DNA from: Shinisaurus crocodilurus
Lineage: Eukaryota > Chordata > Lepidosauria > Squamata > Shinisauridae
Reading direction: 5' to 3'
DNA: 64,000 nt
NCBI GenBank assembly: GCA_021292165.1
Contig: CM037878.1
Location: forward strand, 7,246,857 to 7,310,856
This document shows, in pieces, positions 1 through 9,818 of the stretch. Numbering within the stretch: the stretch's first letter is position 1; each line of letters opens with the position of its first letter. The notes below the pieces were generated by a model that worked only from the letters and a program-made list of their open reading frames with translations, did no database searches and was not told where the DNA came from. Made by a program: the position numbers and the translations under genes.

Positions 1-550
1 ACATCAGCACCTGACCGGGGAAGGCTGGATTAGATTATTGTCATCATGTGACTATTAAGAGGAATCCTGAATGCTTAAGAGTTAGCTGGCATAAGAGGCC
101 ATCCATTCCAGTTCCCTGCTGCATGGTACATTCCACAGATGGAAACTGGGAAGAGATCCCTGCACTTATAACAAAGGTTACTGACCAAGGCATCCATTTC
201 CATTACATGTGGCTGAAAGCTGACTCCCATTTGCTGGATTCACTTGCTCTTGTGACTGAAAAGCCAAACAGGGAAAGCTGTCTGAGTAAAAGGTATTCTA
301 AGTACCCTACAATACATTAGCAATTCAGAATCTCCTGTGGCTGGTATGGTATGGTAGGGAGGCGAAGTGGCAAGGCTGTGCACAGCTTGTTGCCTGTATG
401 GTTCCTGTGCATACATCCGTATGCCTGTGCACTACAAATACATTGTCACCCTACCTGGAGATTTAGCTGCTAGAAGGAGGGAGTGGAACCCTAAGGAATG
501 AGCATCTTACAGCAAGATTTTTAATAGGCTTTTTTAATGGCCGCTTCCTA
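1..550. other. unassigned sequence with a short ORF
   Basis: A 90-codon open frame (48-320, +) is present, but I recognise no domain and see no splice-site or coding signature around it. The remaining sequence shows no repeat family I can name. It may be intergenic or belong to an unseen upstream gene. Confidence 0.3.
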
Positions 551-555
551 TATAA

Positions 556-693
556 CAGGGCTCTCCAACCTGGGGTCCCCAGAGGTTGCTGGCCTACAGC
601 TCCCAGCATGCCCAGCCTGCATGGCTAATGGCAAGGGATTCTGGGAGCTGTAGTCCAGCAACATCTCTGGAGACCCAAGGTGGGAGAGCCCTG
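556..693. mobile_element. palindromic hAT-type MITE with 8-bp TSD
   Basis: The two halves are near-perfect inverted repeats, starting CAGGGCTCTCCAACC and ending GGTGGGAGAGCCCTG. The flanks read CTATATAA (548-555) and CTATAGAA (694-701), an 8-bp target-site duplication with one mismatch, which is diagnostic of the hAT superfamily. There is no coding capacity. It is one of more than twenty related copies in the window. Confidence 0.8.
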
Positions 694-719
694 CTATAGA
701 AGAAGGAGCTACTTAGACA

Positions 720-830
720 ATCTCAGCGACTGTTGGTCCATTCTTGACCAATACTATCAGGGAGCAGTGGCTCTCCAAAGTTTCAGTCAGGATTTATTCC
801 TAGCCTTGCAGCCTTGATGACTGTTTTAAT
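720..830 (-). mobile_element. tRNA-derived SINE fragment
   Basis: The stretch around GCAGTGGCTCTCCAAAGTTTC matches the body of the SINE at 13281-13473. The head and the promoter boxes are missing. Confidence 0.45.
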
Positions 831-879
831 CAGCGATGCCAAGATGGAATCTAGGACCTTTTACGTGCAAATTATTATA

Positions 880-1340
880 TTTATATCTTGCCTTTTCCCC
901 AATACTGGGACTCAAGGCCGCATTGCAACATTAAAACGTGTACAATTAAAACATATAAATAGGAATATACAAAAGTTAAAAATACAATTACATTAGCTAT
1001 AATATTAAAATTATATAAAAATATCAGAGTTAAAACAACAGTAACAATGTAAACAGTGGAATCCATCGCATACTCACAGGTCCAGGCTATTCCCGAAGGC
1101 CTGCTGGAACAAAAAGGGTTTTGCCTGCCTCCGGAAGCATACCAAGGAGGGCGCCATTCTAGCCTCCCTGGGAAGGGAATTCCAGAGTGCCGGGGCAACC
1201 ACCGAGAAGGCCCTCTGCCGGGTTCCTGCCAGGCGTGCCTGAGATGGTGGCGGAACCAAGAGACGGGCCTCCCCTGAGGATCTCAGGGTACGGGCAGGCT
1301 CCTAAGGGAGAACACGGCCTTTCAGATCACCTGGACCCGA
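880..1340 (-). mobile_element. L2-like LINE, 3' end of ORF2
   Basis: On the - strand the translated end of ORF2 contains AFSVVAPALWNSLPREAR, paralleling AFSVAAPVLWNSLPSNLR at the end of the longer LINE at 44450-46795. AT-rich 3' tail sequence follows at 890-1040. It is a 5'-truncated, inactive copy. Confidence 0.7.
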
Positions 1341-1479
1341 GCTGCATAGAGAAAGTGCCTGCTCTAGCACTAACCTATCCACTTTTCTTAAAAAGACCCT
1401 CCCACCCCAAAAAAATACCCTCTTCCTTCGTGCTCTGCTTCTAGCTAGAAGTGGCACCACAGCCTACGAGCTGTGCGAT

Positions 1480-2160
1480 AGGCCTCCTACCCAGCAGGGG
1501 GTGTTGATGAGGGGCCCTGAAGTTGCCACGAAAGCAGCTCGCTCGCATATCGTGCAGGAGCGGCCGGGCCGGGCCGGGCCGGGGGCGGCAGCTCCAGTTG
1601 GGGCTCCCCTGCTCCCGCCGAGAGCGCTGCCGCCCCCTCGTGGGCCCCGGGGGGAGCGCGGCACCGGAGAGAGGTCGCCGCCCGGCTGACCCGCGGTTCT
1701 CCCCTTGGCCGGAGCCGCTCATCGGCGACCCCCGGCACCTCCTCCGTGAACCGAGAGCTCCCCGTGACCCCCCGCTCCTGCTGCCTTCGGCCCCCCGGGT
1801 CCCCGTCTGCTCCCACGGGGCCGGCCTGCTTGCCCCCCCAGCTCCGCCCCCCCCCCGGCAACCGCCATGGCCGACAAGCCGCTCAAGCACACCACGAAGT
1901 CCAAGCGGTGCCTGCTGTGCGAGGCGCCCTTCCCGGGGGCGGCGGAGGGGGACCTGTGCCCCACGTGCTCCCTGCTGCCCCCCGGCCCGCTCCGCGCTGC
2001 CGGGACGGGCGTGGAGTCCGGGTGGCGTGACACCAGGGCCCCTTCTCCCGCGGCCAGCGGCGGTTCGGGGGACGAGCCGAAGGATCAGGAAGCCGAGGAG
2101 GAGAAGGACGACTTGGGGCTGCTGCAGCAGGCCCAGTGGGTAAGTGCTGCCCGTTCCCCA
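1480..2160. promoter_or_regulatory. CpG island
   Basis: This is very GC-rich with undepleted CpG, GC-box-like runs and a repeated CGGGC tract near 1562-1580. It surrounds the start codon and donor site of the exon at 1867-2139. An island of this type normally marks a constitutive promoter. No TATA box is evident. Confidence 0.7.
1867..2139 (+). CDS. putative 5' coding exon of an unidentified gene
   Basis: The ATG at 1867 sits in an optimal context (ACCGCCATGG). The frame stays open for 91 codons and ends exactly at a consensus donor (TGG|GTAAGT, phase 0). The N-terminus is lysine-rich (KHTTKSKRC) and carries two CxxC pairs (CLLC at about residue 16 and CPTC at about 36) that could form a zinc ribbon; an acidic stretch (EAEEEKDD) lies near the end. 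I do not recognise the family. No downstream exon is identified before PCYT1A. Human synteny would place DYNLT2B here, but this exon does not resemble it. It could begin an independent gene, or be an alternative first exon of PCYT1A, since phase 0 joins in frame to exon 2 at 17426. A chance ORF in the island is possible. Confidence 0.5.
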
Positions 2161-2720
2161 GTTAGGGACGCGGCTTTGACCCAGGGCCTTTCTCCGGGGA
2201 ACACTTTTTTTGTTTGTTTTTGCATCAGGTTGACCAGGGCTTGGCCTCTCTAACCCCCGTTTCAAAGGCCCGGGTGGTGGCGTAGTATTAAAAGAAAAGG
2301 AGACTGCCTCTGAGCATGTACAGAGTGCCTTTCCCTCCCCCCCCCCCACCAAGTAGCCACCACGAGCAGCGCTTGAATGACAGGGGTCATGATTTGGCGT
2401 GTTACGGGTCAGAGGAGGGGGCTCACGGGATTTATTAAAGGCCTCCTTACGTCCCTCCCCACCATCATTCAAGCAGTGACAATTGGCCCATTTTGTGAGC
2501 AAGTATTTGGTGTTAGGCCCAGAACCTCTCTAAAGGCCGGCGTCAGCCACCGACAGGATCCAAATCCCCCTTTTTTCGCGTGTTAACTGGGGCTACTCAG
2601 CTGAATCCATGTATTATTATCTGGGGAGGCGCCCGAGCTCCATATTAGGTTATACGTGTGGCAGGTTCCCTCACTCATTCGCTCGCTATACGTGATCCCA
2701 GGTTCACTGGCCGGCAACTC
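2160..2720. other. no recognised feature
   Basis: This is intronic or intergenic sequence after the donor at 2140. A 69-codon ORF (2377-2586, +) has no recognisable domain. Confidence 0.3.
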
Positions 2721-2724
2721 CCGT

Positions 2725-2970
2725 TTTTATTCATTATTACATTTATATCCCACCATTCTTCCCCATTGCAAAGAGCCCAAGGCAGCTTACGTGATCCTCC
2801 TCTCCATTTTTTTTATCCTCACAACAACCCTGTGAGGAAGGTGAGGCTGAGAGTCAGCGACTGGCCCATGGTCACCAAAGTGAGCTTTGTTGCCGAGCTG
2901 GGACTCGAACCTGGATCTCCCAAGTCCCAGCCCAACACTCTCTCCACCACACCACACACTGGCTCTCTTA
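2725..2970 (-). mobile_element. tRNA-derived SINE (family A), minus orientation
   Basis: Read on the - strand it has a tRNA-like head with a B-box (GGTTCGAGTCC), a conserved body (CCTCACAGGGTTGTTGTGAGG) and a tail similar to L2-type LINE 3' ends (AAGCTGCCTTGGG...). The same family recurs at 5950, 8855, 49925, 54835, 55988 and 56215. Confidence 0.8.
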
Positions 2971-3120
2971 AAAGGAATCAGGTAGCCAGTGATGTGAAAG
3001 AAGACCCCTTCTCTACCCAAGACCTGAGACCTAGAGAACTCTAGGTCAGTCAGAGCTGACAATACTGGATGACCTGACCTGCTATTAGAAAGTTTCCTGT
3101 GTTCCTCCTCCTCCTTCATA

Positions 3121-3121
3121 C

Positions 3122-3159
<38 letters not shown>
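3121..3159. repeat. (ATG)n / (CAT)n microsatellite
   Basis: This is an uninterrupted trinucleotide array of about 13 units. On the - strand it generates a spurious poly-histidine ORF. Confidence 0.95.
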
Positions 3160-3489
3160 CACTCAACTGGATCCAAATTTACGCTTTTATGCCTTAACTG
3201 GGGTGAACTGGTAGAGCTATTTAGCCAGATGTTGCTGCCATTAGCATGATTACCTAAGCTTAAGTAGAGAGTGGTGCGTTACATTCTTCTGGATCCAGGC
3301 GTGTATCAACATTGAGGCTAACTGTTGGCTATTCATCATAGCTGCCTTGAGTGCCATGTTTTGGTGGAAAGGCAGGGTACAAATAAAATAAGAGCATAAA
3401 AAATTGCCTCGCCACGCAGAAACGGTGATCTTAGTGAGCTCAAGCTCACAGAAGGGTGACCTCAGTTGCCAATAACATTATTTAAGGTG

Positions 3490-3604
3490 CAATCCTATGC
3501 ACGTTTAGATGGGGGGCAGGGAAGCCCTACAACTCCCAGCAGCCTCAACCGGCCAGCATGCTGGGAGTTGTAGGACATTTTTCTATCTAAACATCATAGG
3601 ATTG
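3490..3604. mobile_element. palindromic MITE, second family
   Basis: Ends CAATCCTATG and CATAGGATTG are inverted. The internal arms CTACAACTCCCAGCA and TGCTGGGAGTTGTAG also pair. A closer-to-perfect copy lies at 49195-49311. Confidence 0.75.
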
Positions 3605-4370
3605 CGTCCTTATGCGCAGTTCTCTATATGCTTAACTGAGAGGAAGTCCCATTAAACTCAGTGGGAAATGGGACTTAGATCTGAGTAGACATGCAAAGAA
3701 TTCTGCTGTAAAAACAACAACAATTTTAAAGATGGAACTGGCCAGGAAAAAAAAGAAAAGTTGAGGGATCGCATTTCAAAGCAAGAGGAACAGAGAGCAC
3801 CTTTCAAATCACAGGGAGGGAGGCAAGCCTGAAGGGCGGTGATTGGGGAAAGTGCTGACAAGGTCTGTTCTGTAGCTTTCCCTTTCCTTCTGTCCTGCAT
3901 CTTTTTGGGATCGTAAACCTGCAAGCAGGGCCCTGGTTTATTATTAAATGTTGCATGGAATCACAGACATTCTGTGCCAGCCTTCACTGATCTGGTGCCC
4001 TCGAAATGTGTTGGATTACACCTCCCAGGCAGCACCTAGGAGTTCTAGGCCCTCTTAGAAATATTAAATGATGCCGATTTGGTACAGCATAGTGGCTAAG
4101 AGGCTGGCCATACAATCCTATGTATGCCTACTCAGAAGTAAGCCAGTAAGCCCCCATTGAGTTCAACAGGACTTACTCCAAAAGTAAGCATGGCATGCAT
4201 AGAATTGCAGCCTGAGCTACAAATTAGATGTTCCTGGTTTGAATTTTACCTCTCCCATGAACTCACCAGGTGGCCTTACAGGGCAAGCCTATGTATGTTT
4301 ACTCAGAAGTAAGCCCCATTAAGTTCAGTTGGGCTGACTCCCAGGTAAAAGGGTATAGAATTGCAGGCTT
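3605..4370. repeat. fragments of a short interspersed 'CAGAAGTAAG' repeat
   Basis: Three related blocks (about 3640-3700, 4107-4212 and 4275-4365) share CTCAGAAGTAAGCCCCATT and GACTCCCAGGTAA-like segments flanked by AATCCTATG/ATAGAATTGCAG ends, so each looks like a short inverted-end element. A weaker copy is at 51545-51612. Confidence 0.5.
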
Positions 4371-4474
4371 TGGCCATTTTAGTGAAATGTACAGCCCGCT
4401 TCATCCATAGAACTCAGAGGAGGAGGCAACATCACATTTTAAAAAAAAACATCTAAATGACTGCAGTGGAAAAC

Positions 4475-4800
4475 AATATTTATTTATTTATTTATTTATT
4501 TGCAACATGTATATACCAATCCACATCTAAACAGATTCTGGAGCGGTGAACAATAAGAAGATAAAATAATAAAACAATATGTTAAAAACAATGTTTATCC
4601 CGACTTGCCACCAAAAATGGCGCTCAAGGTGGTTAACAGTAGATTGAAAACAGAATCTCAATTTTAAAAAATAACATTAAAAAAAACAATTAAAAATTAT
4701 TATAGCAATGAAGGAAACAGCACCCAGTTAAAAATTGCTTCAGCAACAAACCAAATGATTTAGTACATGCCAAAGTCTTTCCTGAATATATTATATACTA
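4475..4800 (-). mobile_element. LINE 3'-tail fragment
   Basis: A (TTTA)n tract is followed by antisense LINE 3' UTR-like sequence (GGCGCTCAAGGTGGTTAACA). There is no coding sequence. Confidence 0.45.
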
Positions 4801-5093
4801 ATTATATAATAAAACTGGACAATGCCATGCAGTGTTATTACGGCACAATAAAATACTACTATTGTATGGTATTATAAAACAACACGATATCTTAATATTA
4901 TGCAGCTATTTTTAAGTGCACTTTTCATAATTACAGTGGCACAATGCAATACTGTTTGGCAAGAATGTTTTATTATGTGTTACTGTACTGCTATGGTTTT
5001 ATGTTCAAAGATAAAAAAAAACAAAGTTATACTTGACTAAAATTACCTTAGTTGCATTCTAAAATTTACATTGGATAAAAATGCCATAGTCCT
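4801..5093. other. AT-rich sequence, nothing recognised
   Basis: Low-complexity AT-rich DNA without clear ORFs or repeat boundaries. Confidence 0.3.
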
Positions 5094-5949
5094 TCACACA
5101 TAGATAGAATATTTTTTTAAAAAGCAGATAAACTTATGCTCAGTCAAACTTATGTGAGAAATTAGGACTCTGATAAAATGATAGATCTTATTTTCATAGC
5201 ACTTGCTAAAAAAAATTGCAATTTTTGCTGTGACCTGTTTATTTTGATCTGCAAGAAGAAAAGACACGGAAGCAATAACTGAGCACCCTGGAATAGATAA
5301 CAGTAGTGGAGTAATCGCCTCTTTCCTTAGATCTTTATAAAAAGTACAAAATAATAATACATGAGCTACTGATTCAATTCTGCCATCATTGCGTGGGCAT
5401 AAGCGGTTCTCCAATGGAATTCTTTTGAATCGGCCCTCAAGTACGGCTGATGGAAGTATATTCAATCTTGCATAAGTGAAAGCTCGGCTGTACTTTAAAA
5501 CCGTTAAATTTTTCAAATAAGATGCCAATGTGTCGAAAAGCCTAGATGGAAAATAGTCATACCATGGACAGAATTTTCTTATAGTGGTGGGCAAATTATT
5601 CTGTCGTTCAATATCATGTAGGTGCTGTCTAAGTCTTTTGCTTTGGTGAATCCCAACATTAATAGATGCTGTGATGATAAACCAGAGGAATGAAGCTTTG
5701 AGCTAGTGCTTTTCATCCAAGCACTCTCATGGGAGTCCTGCAGGACCAAGGGGAGTAAACCAGACAGTAGGAGTTAAGTTCAACCCAAGCCAATAATTAA
5801 GTGTCCTGCCCCAGGCCTGTAGATTAATAGGGGGAAGATTAGTCTCCAAACACAAGGAGGAATTTGGAACACAACGAGACAGAGAAAATTTGTCTTAAAA
5901 ACTTAGATTGAACAGCTTCCACAGGTCTAGAATAAGCTTCAAGTGCTGA

Positions 5950-6180
5950 GGGTATATTTATTTATTTATTTATTTATTTATTATATTTATGCCCCGCCTT
6001 TTTTCCTGCAAGGAACCCAAGGCAGCTTACATAGTCCTCCTCTCCATTTTATCCTCACAACAACCCTGTGAGGTAGGTTAGGCTGAGAGTCAGTGACTGG
6101 CCCAAAGTCACCCAGTGAGTTTCATGGCTGAGCAGGGACTAGAACCGGGATCTCCTGAGTCCCAGTCCAGCACTATGGTT
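5950..6180 (-). mobile_element. tRNA-derived SINE (family A)
   Basis: Same body and tail as the 2725-2970 copy: (TTTA)n end, GCCCCGCCTTTTTTCCTGCA, CTGTGAGGTAGGTTAGGCTG and a degraded B-box. It is inserted into the old LINE. Confidence 0.8.
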
Positions 6181-6810
6181 GCCCCCTTTTGTGTAGAAAA
6201 AGCGTGTTAAAATTTTTCTACTCTGGGACACCTTTTCCACCACATATTTCTGGTGGGCTAACCAAGACCCTGTTGATTGAAAACCCACACCCAGGTATTT
6301 AAAGACTTTGACTTGTTCAATTAAATGTTTATCCATATACCATCTACGGATCCTGTATTTTCTAGAGAACACCATCACTAATTAGTGTTGTTATAGTTCA
6401 CAGCTAGGTGTTCTTTTCCACAATATTCAGAAAATGCCCTCAACAATCTTTTTAGGCCCACTTTTGTTTGAAAAAGAAGTACAGCATCATCTGCATACAA
6501 AAGAATGGAAACAGGTTTTGTCGCCAAATTAGGGGCGTGAAACGTTGGAGATGTCAAATTCTCAACAATATCATTTATATGCAGATTGAACAATACAGGG
6601 GCCAAAATACAGCCTTGCTTAACTCCCTTTGTGGCTAGCAGAAACCCTGTAAGCTGTCCATCTATAGAGCATCGCACCTTCAGCCAAGTATTGGTATATA
6701 AACATTTTTTTTTCCCCCCAAAGGAGTCTTTTATCTATAGTTGAGGAATTTAATTTATCCCAGAGTCTTGTACGGGAGATTGAGTCAAATGCAGCCTTCA
6801 CGCTGTGGCT

Positions 6811-6966
6811 CACGCTGGCTCAGCTTGTCTGAGCGTGGAAAGCTAAGCAGGGTTAGGCCTGGTGATTACTACTTGGATGGGAGACCCCCTCCTCTAGTTT
6901 CCTGCATTGAGCAGGGGGTTGGACTCGATGGCCTTGTAGGCCCCTTCCAACTCTATGATCTATGAA
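6811..6966 (+). mobile_element. 5S rRNA-derived SINE with CR1-type tail
   Basis: The head (about 6822-6890) resembles the 3' half of vertebrate 5S rRNA, including AAGCTAAGCAGGGTTAGGCC and TACTTGGATGGGAGACC, which cover the internal pol III control region. The following 70 bp (CCTGCATTGAGCAGG, TTGGACTCGATGGCCTTGTA, CTATGATCTATGA) matches the 3' end of the CR1 elements at 60400-60475 and 61900-61985. This implies pol III transcription and mobilisation by CR1. Confidence 0.85.
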
Positions 6967-6990
6967 AGCTGCATATAACACACCACTTGG

Positions 6991-7114
6991 TTTTCATAGA
7001 TTATAGAGTCGGAAGGGGGTAGTTGTAGGAAACTAGAGGAGGGATCTCCCTTCCAAGTAATAACCAGGCCTAACCCTGCTTAGCTTTCCACGCTCAGACA
7101 AGCTGAGCCAGCAT
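6991..7114 (-). mobile_element. 5S rRNA-derived SINE, inverted copy
   Basis: This is the reverse complement of the element at 6811-6966: AGCTTTCCACGCTCAGACAA and CTAACCCTGCTTAGC are visible on +. Only about 24 bp of host LINE separates the two copies. Confidence 0.85.
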
Positions 7115-7219
7115 GGAATATTTATCAATTGAATGGGTTAGTACCAAGCAATGATCTATCTTGTCTAAACCCTGCTTGCTCGCAGCCAAGATGGCTTCAT
7201 CAGTTATCCAGTCAATTGG

Positions 7220-7276
7220 GGCTGCTGGGAGTTGTAGTCCAACCCAGCCGGAGGGCATCTGGTTGGGGAAGGGTGG
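7220..7276. mobile_element. half-copy of palindromic hAT-type MITE
   Basis: GGGAGTTGTAGTCCAACCCA, GGAGGGCATCTGG and TTGGGGAAGG form the right arm of the common palindromic family. The left arm is absent. Confidence 0.6.
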
Positions 7277-7439
7277 AATAAGGAAAGAGCAGAGGAAGGG
7301 GAAAGAATCCAATCCAATAGTACATATTACAGCATATTTGCAGGAGAGGTATGTACAAATATATAAAAGGTACATATAGCGTATGTACAGGAGAAGTGGG
7401 GGAGACGAGCAAGCCCTCCTGCACACAAAGCACAGCCCT

Positions 7440-7635
7440 CCCCACATTTTCTCCCCCGGCGGGTATGGGGCGGGGAGAGGAGGGATGTCCCGGAACCTGG
7501 GATGGCGGGTCTCGGTTTCCAGGAGGGACGCGCGAGAGGGGCGGACTATTTCGACCGGTCCGTTCCGGCGGATCCGGCGGGAAGCGCTTCCTGTCCAGCC
7601 CAACCCTGTTGGCGCTGCGCGAGGGTGAGGCGGGG
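7440..7635 (+). promoter_or_regulatory. PCYT1A: CpG-rich promoter and putative non-coding exon 1 of PCYT1A
   Basis: CpG-dense sequence contains an ETS-like site (GGGAAGCGCTTCCTG, 7579-7593) and several CCGG/GGCGG boxes. It ends at a good donor (GCGAGG|GTGAGG, about 7624). PCYT1A in other vertebrates has a TATA-less GC-rich promoter and an untranslated first exon. The position, about 9.8 kb upstream of the start-codon exon on the same strand, fits. There is no transcript evidence here; the island at 1.5-2.1 kb is an alternative promoter. Confidence 0.55.
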
Positions 7636-7721
7636 AGGAAGAGGCGAGGCGCAGAGCGGGCGGGGGTAGGTCGACTCCCAGCTGATGGGGGGTGCGGGGT
7701 TGTTGTTGTTGTTATTGTTGT

Positions 7722-7955
7722 GGGGCCGGGCTCTTGGGGTGGGGTCGTTGTGGGGCCAGGCTCTTTTGGGGGCGTGATGTGGGGCCAGGCTCTTTGAGGG
7801 GGGATTCTTGTGGGGCCAGGCTCTTTTGGGGGCGTGATGTGGGGCCAGGCTCTTTGAGGGGGGATTCTTGTGGGGCCAGGCACTTGGAGGGAGGGGTTTG
7901 TGTTTTTTTTTGTGGGGCCAGGCTCTTTGCGGAGGGGTGACGTGAGGCGAGGCTT
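7722..7955. repeat. G-rich minisatellite (30/60-bp period)
   Basis: The unit TGTGGGGCCAGGCTCTTT plus about 12 G-rich bases repeats about seven times. The central copies form an exact 60-bp higher-order repeat (7750-7869). It lies just downstream of the putative PCYT1A first exon. Confidence 0.9.
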
Positions 7956-8524
7956 TTTGGGGGGGACCCTTCTAACTTTGGGGGTCTCACCCTGGGGAAA
8001 AAGAAGCTATGAGATGAGCCCCTTCCCCCAAGGCCCACAGACAATGCTTAATAGCAGGAGACATTACACACACACACAGACACGCGGAAAAAACCCCACG
8101 TGTATTTTGAGGAAGCCCCTCGTCACTCCAGATCCAGCCCAATGCTTCTCCCTCGGGGGCTCCCGTGCCCTGCGAATGCAGATCATCATAATGCCTCCCC
8201 AATACACACACGCACCTCTGCATTCAATGTTATAGGGGTGGGTGGGCTTTGCGAGGGATCGGCGCTGATGGGAACATTAGGAGGGTATTGGTAAATAAGA
8301 GCCTTTGGTGCATATGAGAAACCATCCTCTTCTCTCCCCCTCCCCCAGCATTTAATGGGTTGCCGTGGTTGTAGTGGGTGGGGGTTATGATGGACATTGA
8401 CAGGGCTTGGGAGCTTGTCTCGTGGTGGTGGTGGTGGAGGAGGAGATGGGCTGTGCACTTGGGAAGGGAACTGGGGAGATGGTGTTCATGGATTGGACTA
8501 CTGCAAAGAAAGGGCGTTTGGGTC

Positions 8525-8660
8525 CAAATTTTATTTATTTATTTATTTATTTGAAGGATTTCTTTTTCCTGCTCTTGAGCCAAAAAGGCTCCAGGAACTG
8601 CTTACATGCAATCAGTAAAAGTAAGACAGTCCCCGCCTCCAGGCTTAAAATCTAGGAACA
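8525..8660 (-). mobile_element. LINE 3'-tail fragment
   Basis: A (TTTA)n tract is followed by antisense 3' UTR-like sequence (AAAAAGGCTCCAGGAACTGC). It is short and non-coding. Confidence 0.4.
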
Positions 8661-8849
8661 CGTGACACAAAAGGAATGGGGAGGGAAGAGGGGGAAAATA
8701 TTTCAGCAGGGCTGATGGAATGGCTGCTGGTGGTACCGTTGGGTGGGGAGAAGTCTTCATGAGAAAGGCCTTCAGCAGGGCTGGTGGAATGGGCCTTCTC
8801 TCCTTCCCATCTCCCCCATTTCAGCCTGATGGAATTTTTTATTTTATTT

Positions 8850-9092
8850 ATTTATTTATTTATTACATTTATACCCCGCCTTTTTTTCTTGCAAGGAACC
8901 CAAGGCGGCTTACATAATCATCATCCTCTTCTCCATTTTTATCTTCACAACAACCCTGTGAGGTAGGTTAGGCTGAGAGTCAGTGACTGGCCCCAAAGTC
9001 ACCCAGTGAGTTTCATGGCCGAGCGGGGACTAGAACCTGGATCTCCCGAGTCCGAGTCCAACACTCTCACCACTACGCCACACTGGCTCAGA
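8850..9092 (-). mobile_element. tRNA-derived SINE (family A)
   Basis: (TTTA)n, ATACCCCGCCTTTTTTTC, CTGTGAGGTAGGTTAGGCTG and a tRNA-like head ending in CCACACTGGCTC match the family. The copy is well preserved. Confidence 0.85.
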
Positions 9093-9331
9093 ATGGCAGC
9101 TGCTGGGGACAGTTGAGGGAGGGGAAGCCTTCATGGGGGTGGGTTTCAGCATGGCTGCTGGAATGGCTCTGCTTCCCTCTCTTGTCTCCCTCTGTACTGC
9201 TTGCTGGAATCCCCCTTTAAAGCCACCTGTGAGCCAAACTAGTTTGGCTTGGTGTGAGTGATACTTTCATCAACAAATAGTGGGCATGAGGGTCTGATTG
9301 TGTGGCGGGCGGGGGGGGCTTTAACCCTTTG

Positions 9332-9465
9332 CCCCTCAGGGTCAGGCCTGGTTATTACTTGGATGGGAGACCCCCTCCTCTAGTTTCCTGCATTGAGCAG
9401 GGGGTTGGACCTGATGGCCTTGTAGGCTCCTTCCAACTCTATGATCTATGAAATCTATGAAATGT
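9332..9465 (+). mobile_element. 5S-derived SINE with CR1 tail, 5'-truncated
   Basis: CAGGGTCAGGCCTGGTTATT and ACTTGGATGGGAGACC (5S-like) run into the CR1-type tail TTGGACCTGATGGCCTTGTA and CTATGATCTATGAAATCTATG. Confidence 0.8.
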
Positions 9466-9818
9466 GTGATCATGGGATCCAGCGCCTGAGCTGGAAAGGG
9501 AGACAGGTCTGGGGGTTATGAGGTTGTTGGCCTTGGCTTATTTATAAGCAGCAACGACAACGACATTGTTTGTGCAGCTTGTGGGGAGGGCTGGGTGAGA
9601 ATGCAATGGAAATGCAGAAAGGAGATGGTGAGTGATGGTGGCCCCGTTTAATCTAGGGAAATCTCCCAGAGGCAGTGGAAAGAGATGTGTGTGAGCAATG
9701 AATTCAGTGGGAACAGGGGTAAATTTAGTGGAAAACTAAACCATATCACAAGGGATGGTTTGAAGGAGATGGGCATTTGGGGATATATGACAGAGGTGTA
9801 AAAAGGGGCTGCTTGGAG

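Larger units (their letters stand above)
5094..7215 (-). mobile_element. degenerate non-LTR retrotransposon (RT and C-terminal region)
   Basis: Read from 7215 down to 5094, fragments of one reverse transcriptase appear in order: DKIDHCLVLTHSIDKYS (about 7200-7115), VLYAAF (about 6980), KAAFDSISRTRLWDKL (about 6800), KGVKQGCILAPVLFNLHIND and LLYADDAVLLFQ (about 6620-6460), and a C-terminal block with C..H..C residues (5594-5094). The YADD catalytic motif survives, but frameshifts and stops break the frame. Two 5S-SINEs (6811-7114) and one tRNA SINE (5950-6180) have inserted into it, so it is older than they are. The exact clade is not assigned. Confidence 0.75.

Noticed and set aside
1441..2502. 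353-codon ORF on the - strand
   Set aside because: It is the antisense of a CpG island with Gly/Arg/Pro-biased translation, no domain and no splice logic. The + strand frame has the better start and donor.
2787..3176. ORF with a poly-histidine run
   Set aside because: Translation of the (ATG)n microsatellite and the neighbouring SINE.
6822..6890. A 5S rRNA gene
   Set aside because: Only the 3' half of 5S is present, it is fused to a CR1-type tail, and it recurs as dispersed copies; it is a SINE head.
7722..7955. Regular repeats as a CRISPR array
   Set aside because: The repeats are contiguous with no unique spacers, and the host is a vertebrate.
7212..8044. Proline-rich ORFs on both strands
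   Set aside because: They translate the G-rich 60-bp tandem repeat and its flanks.
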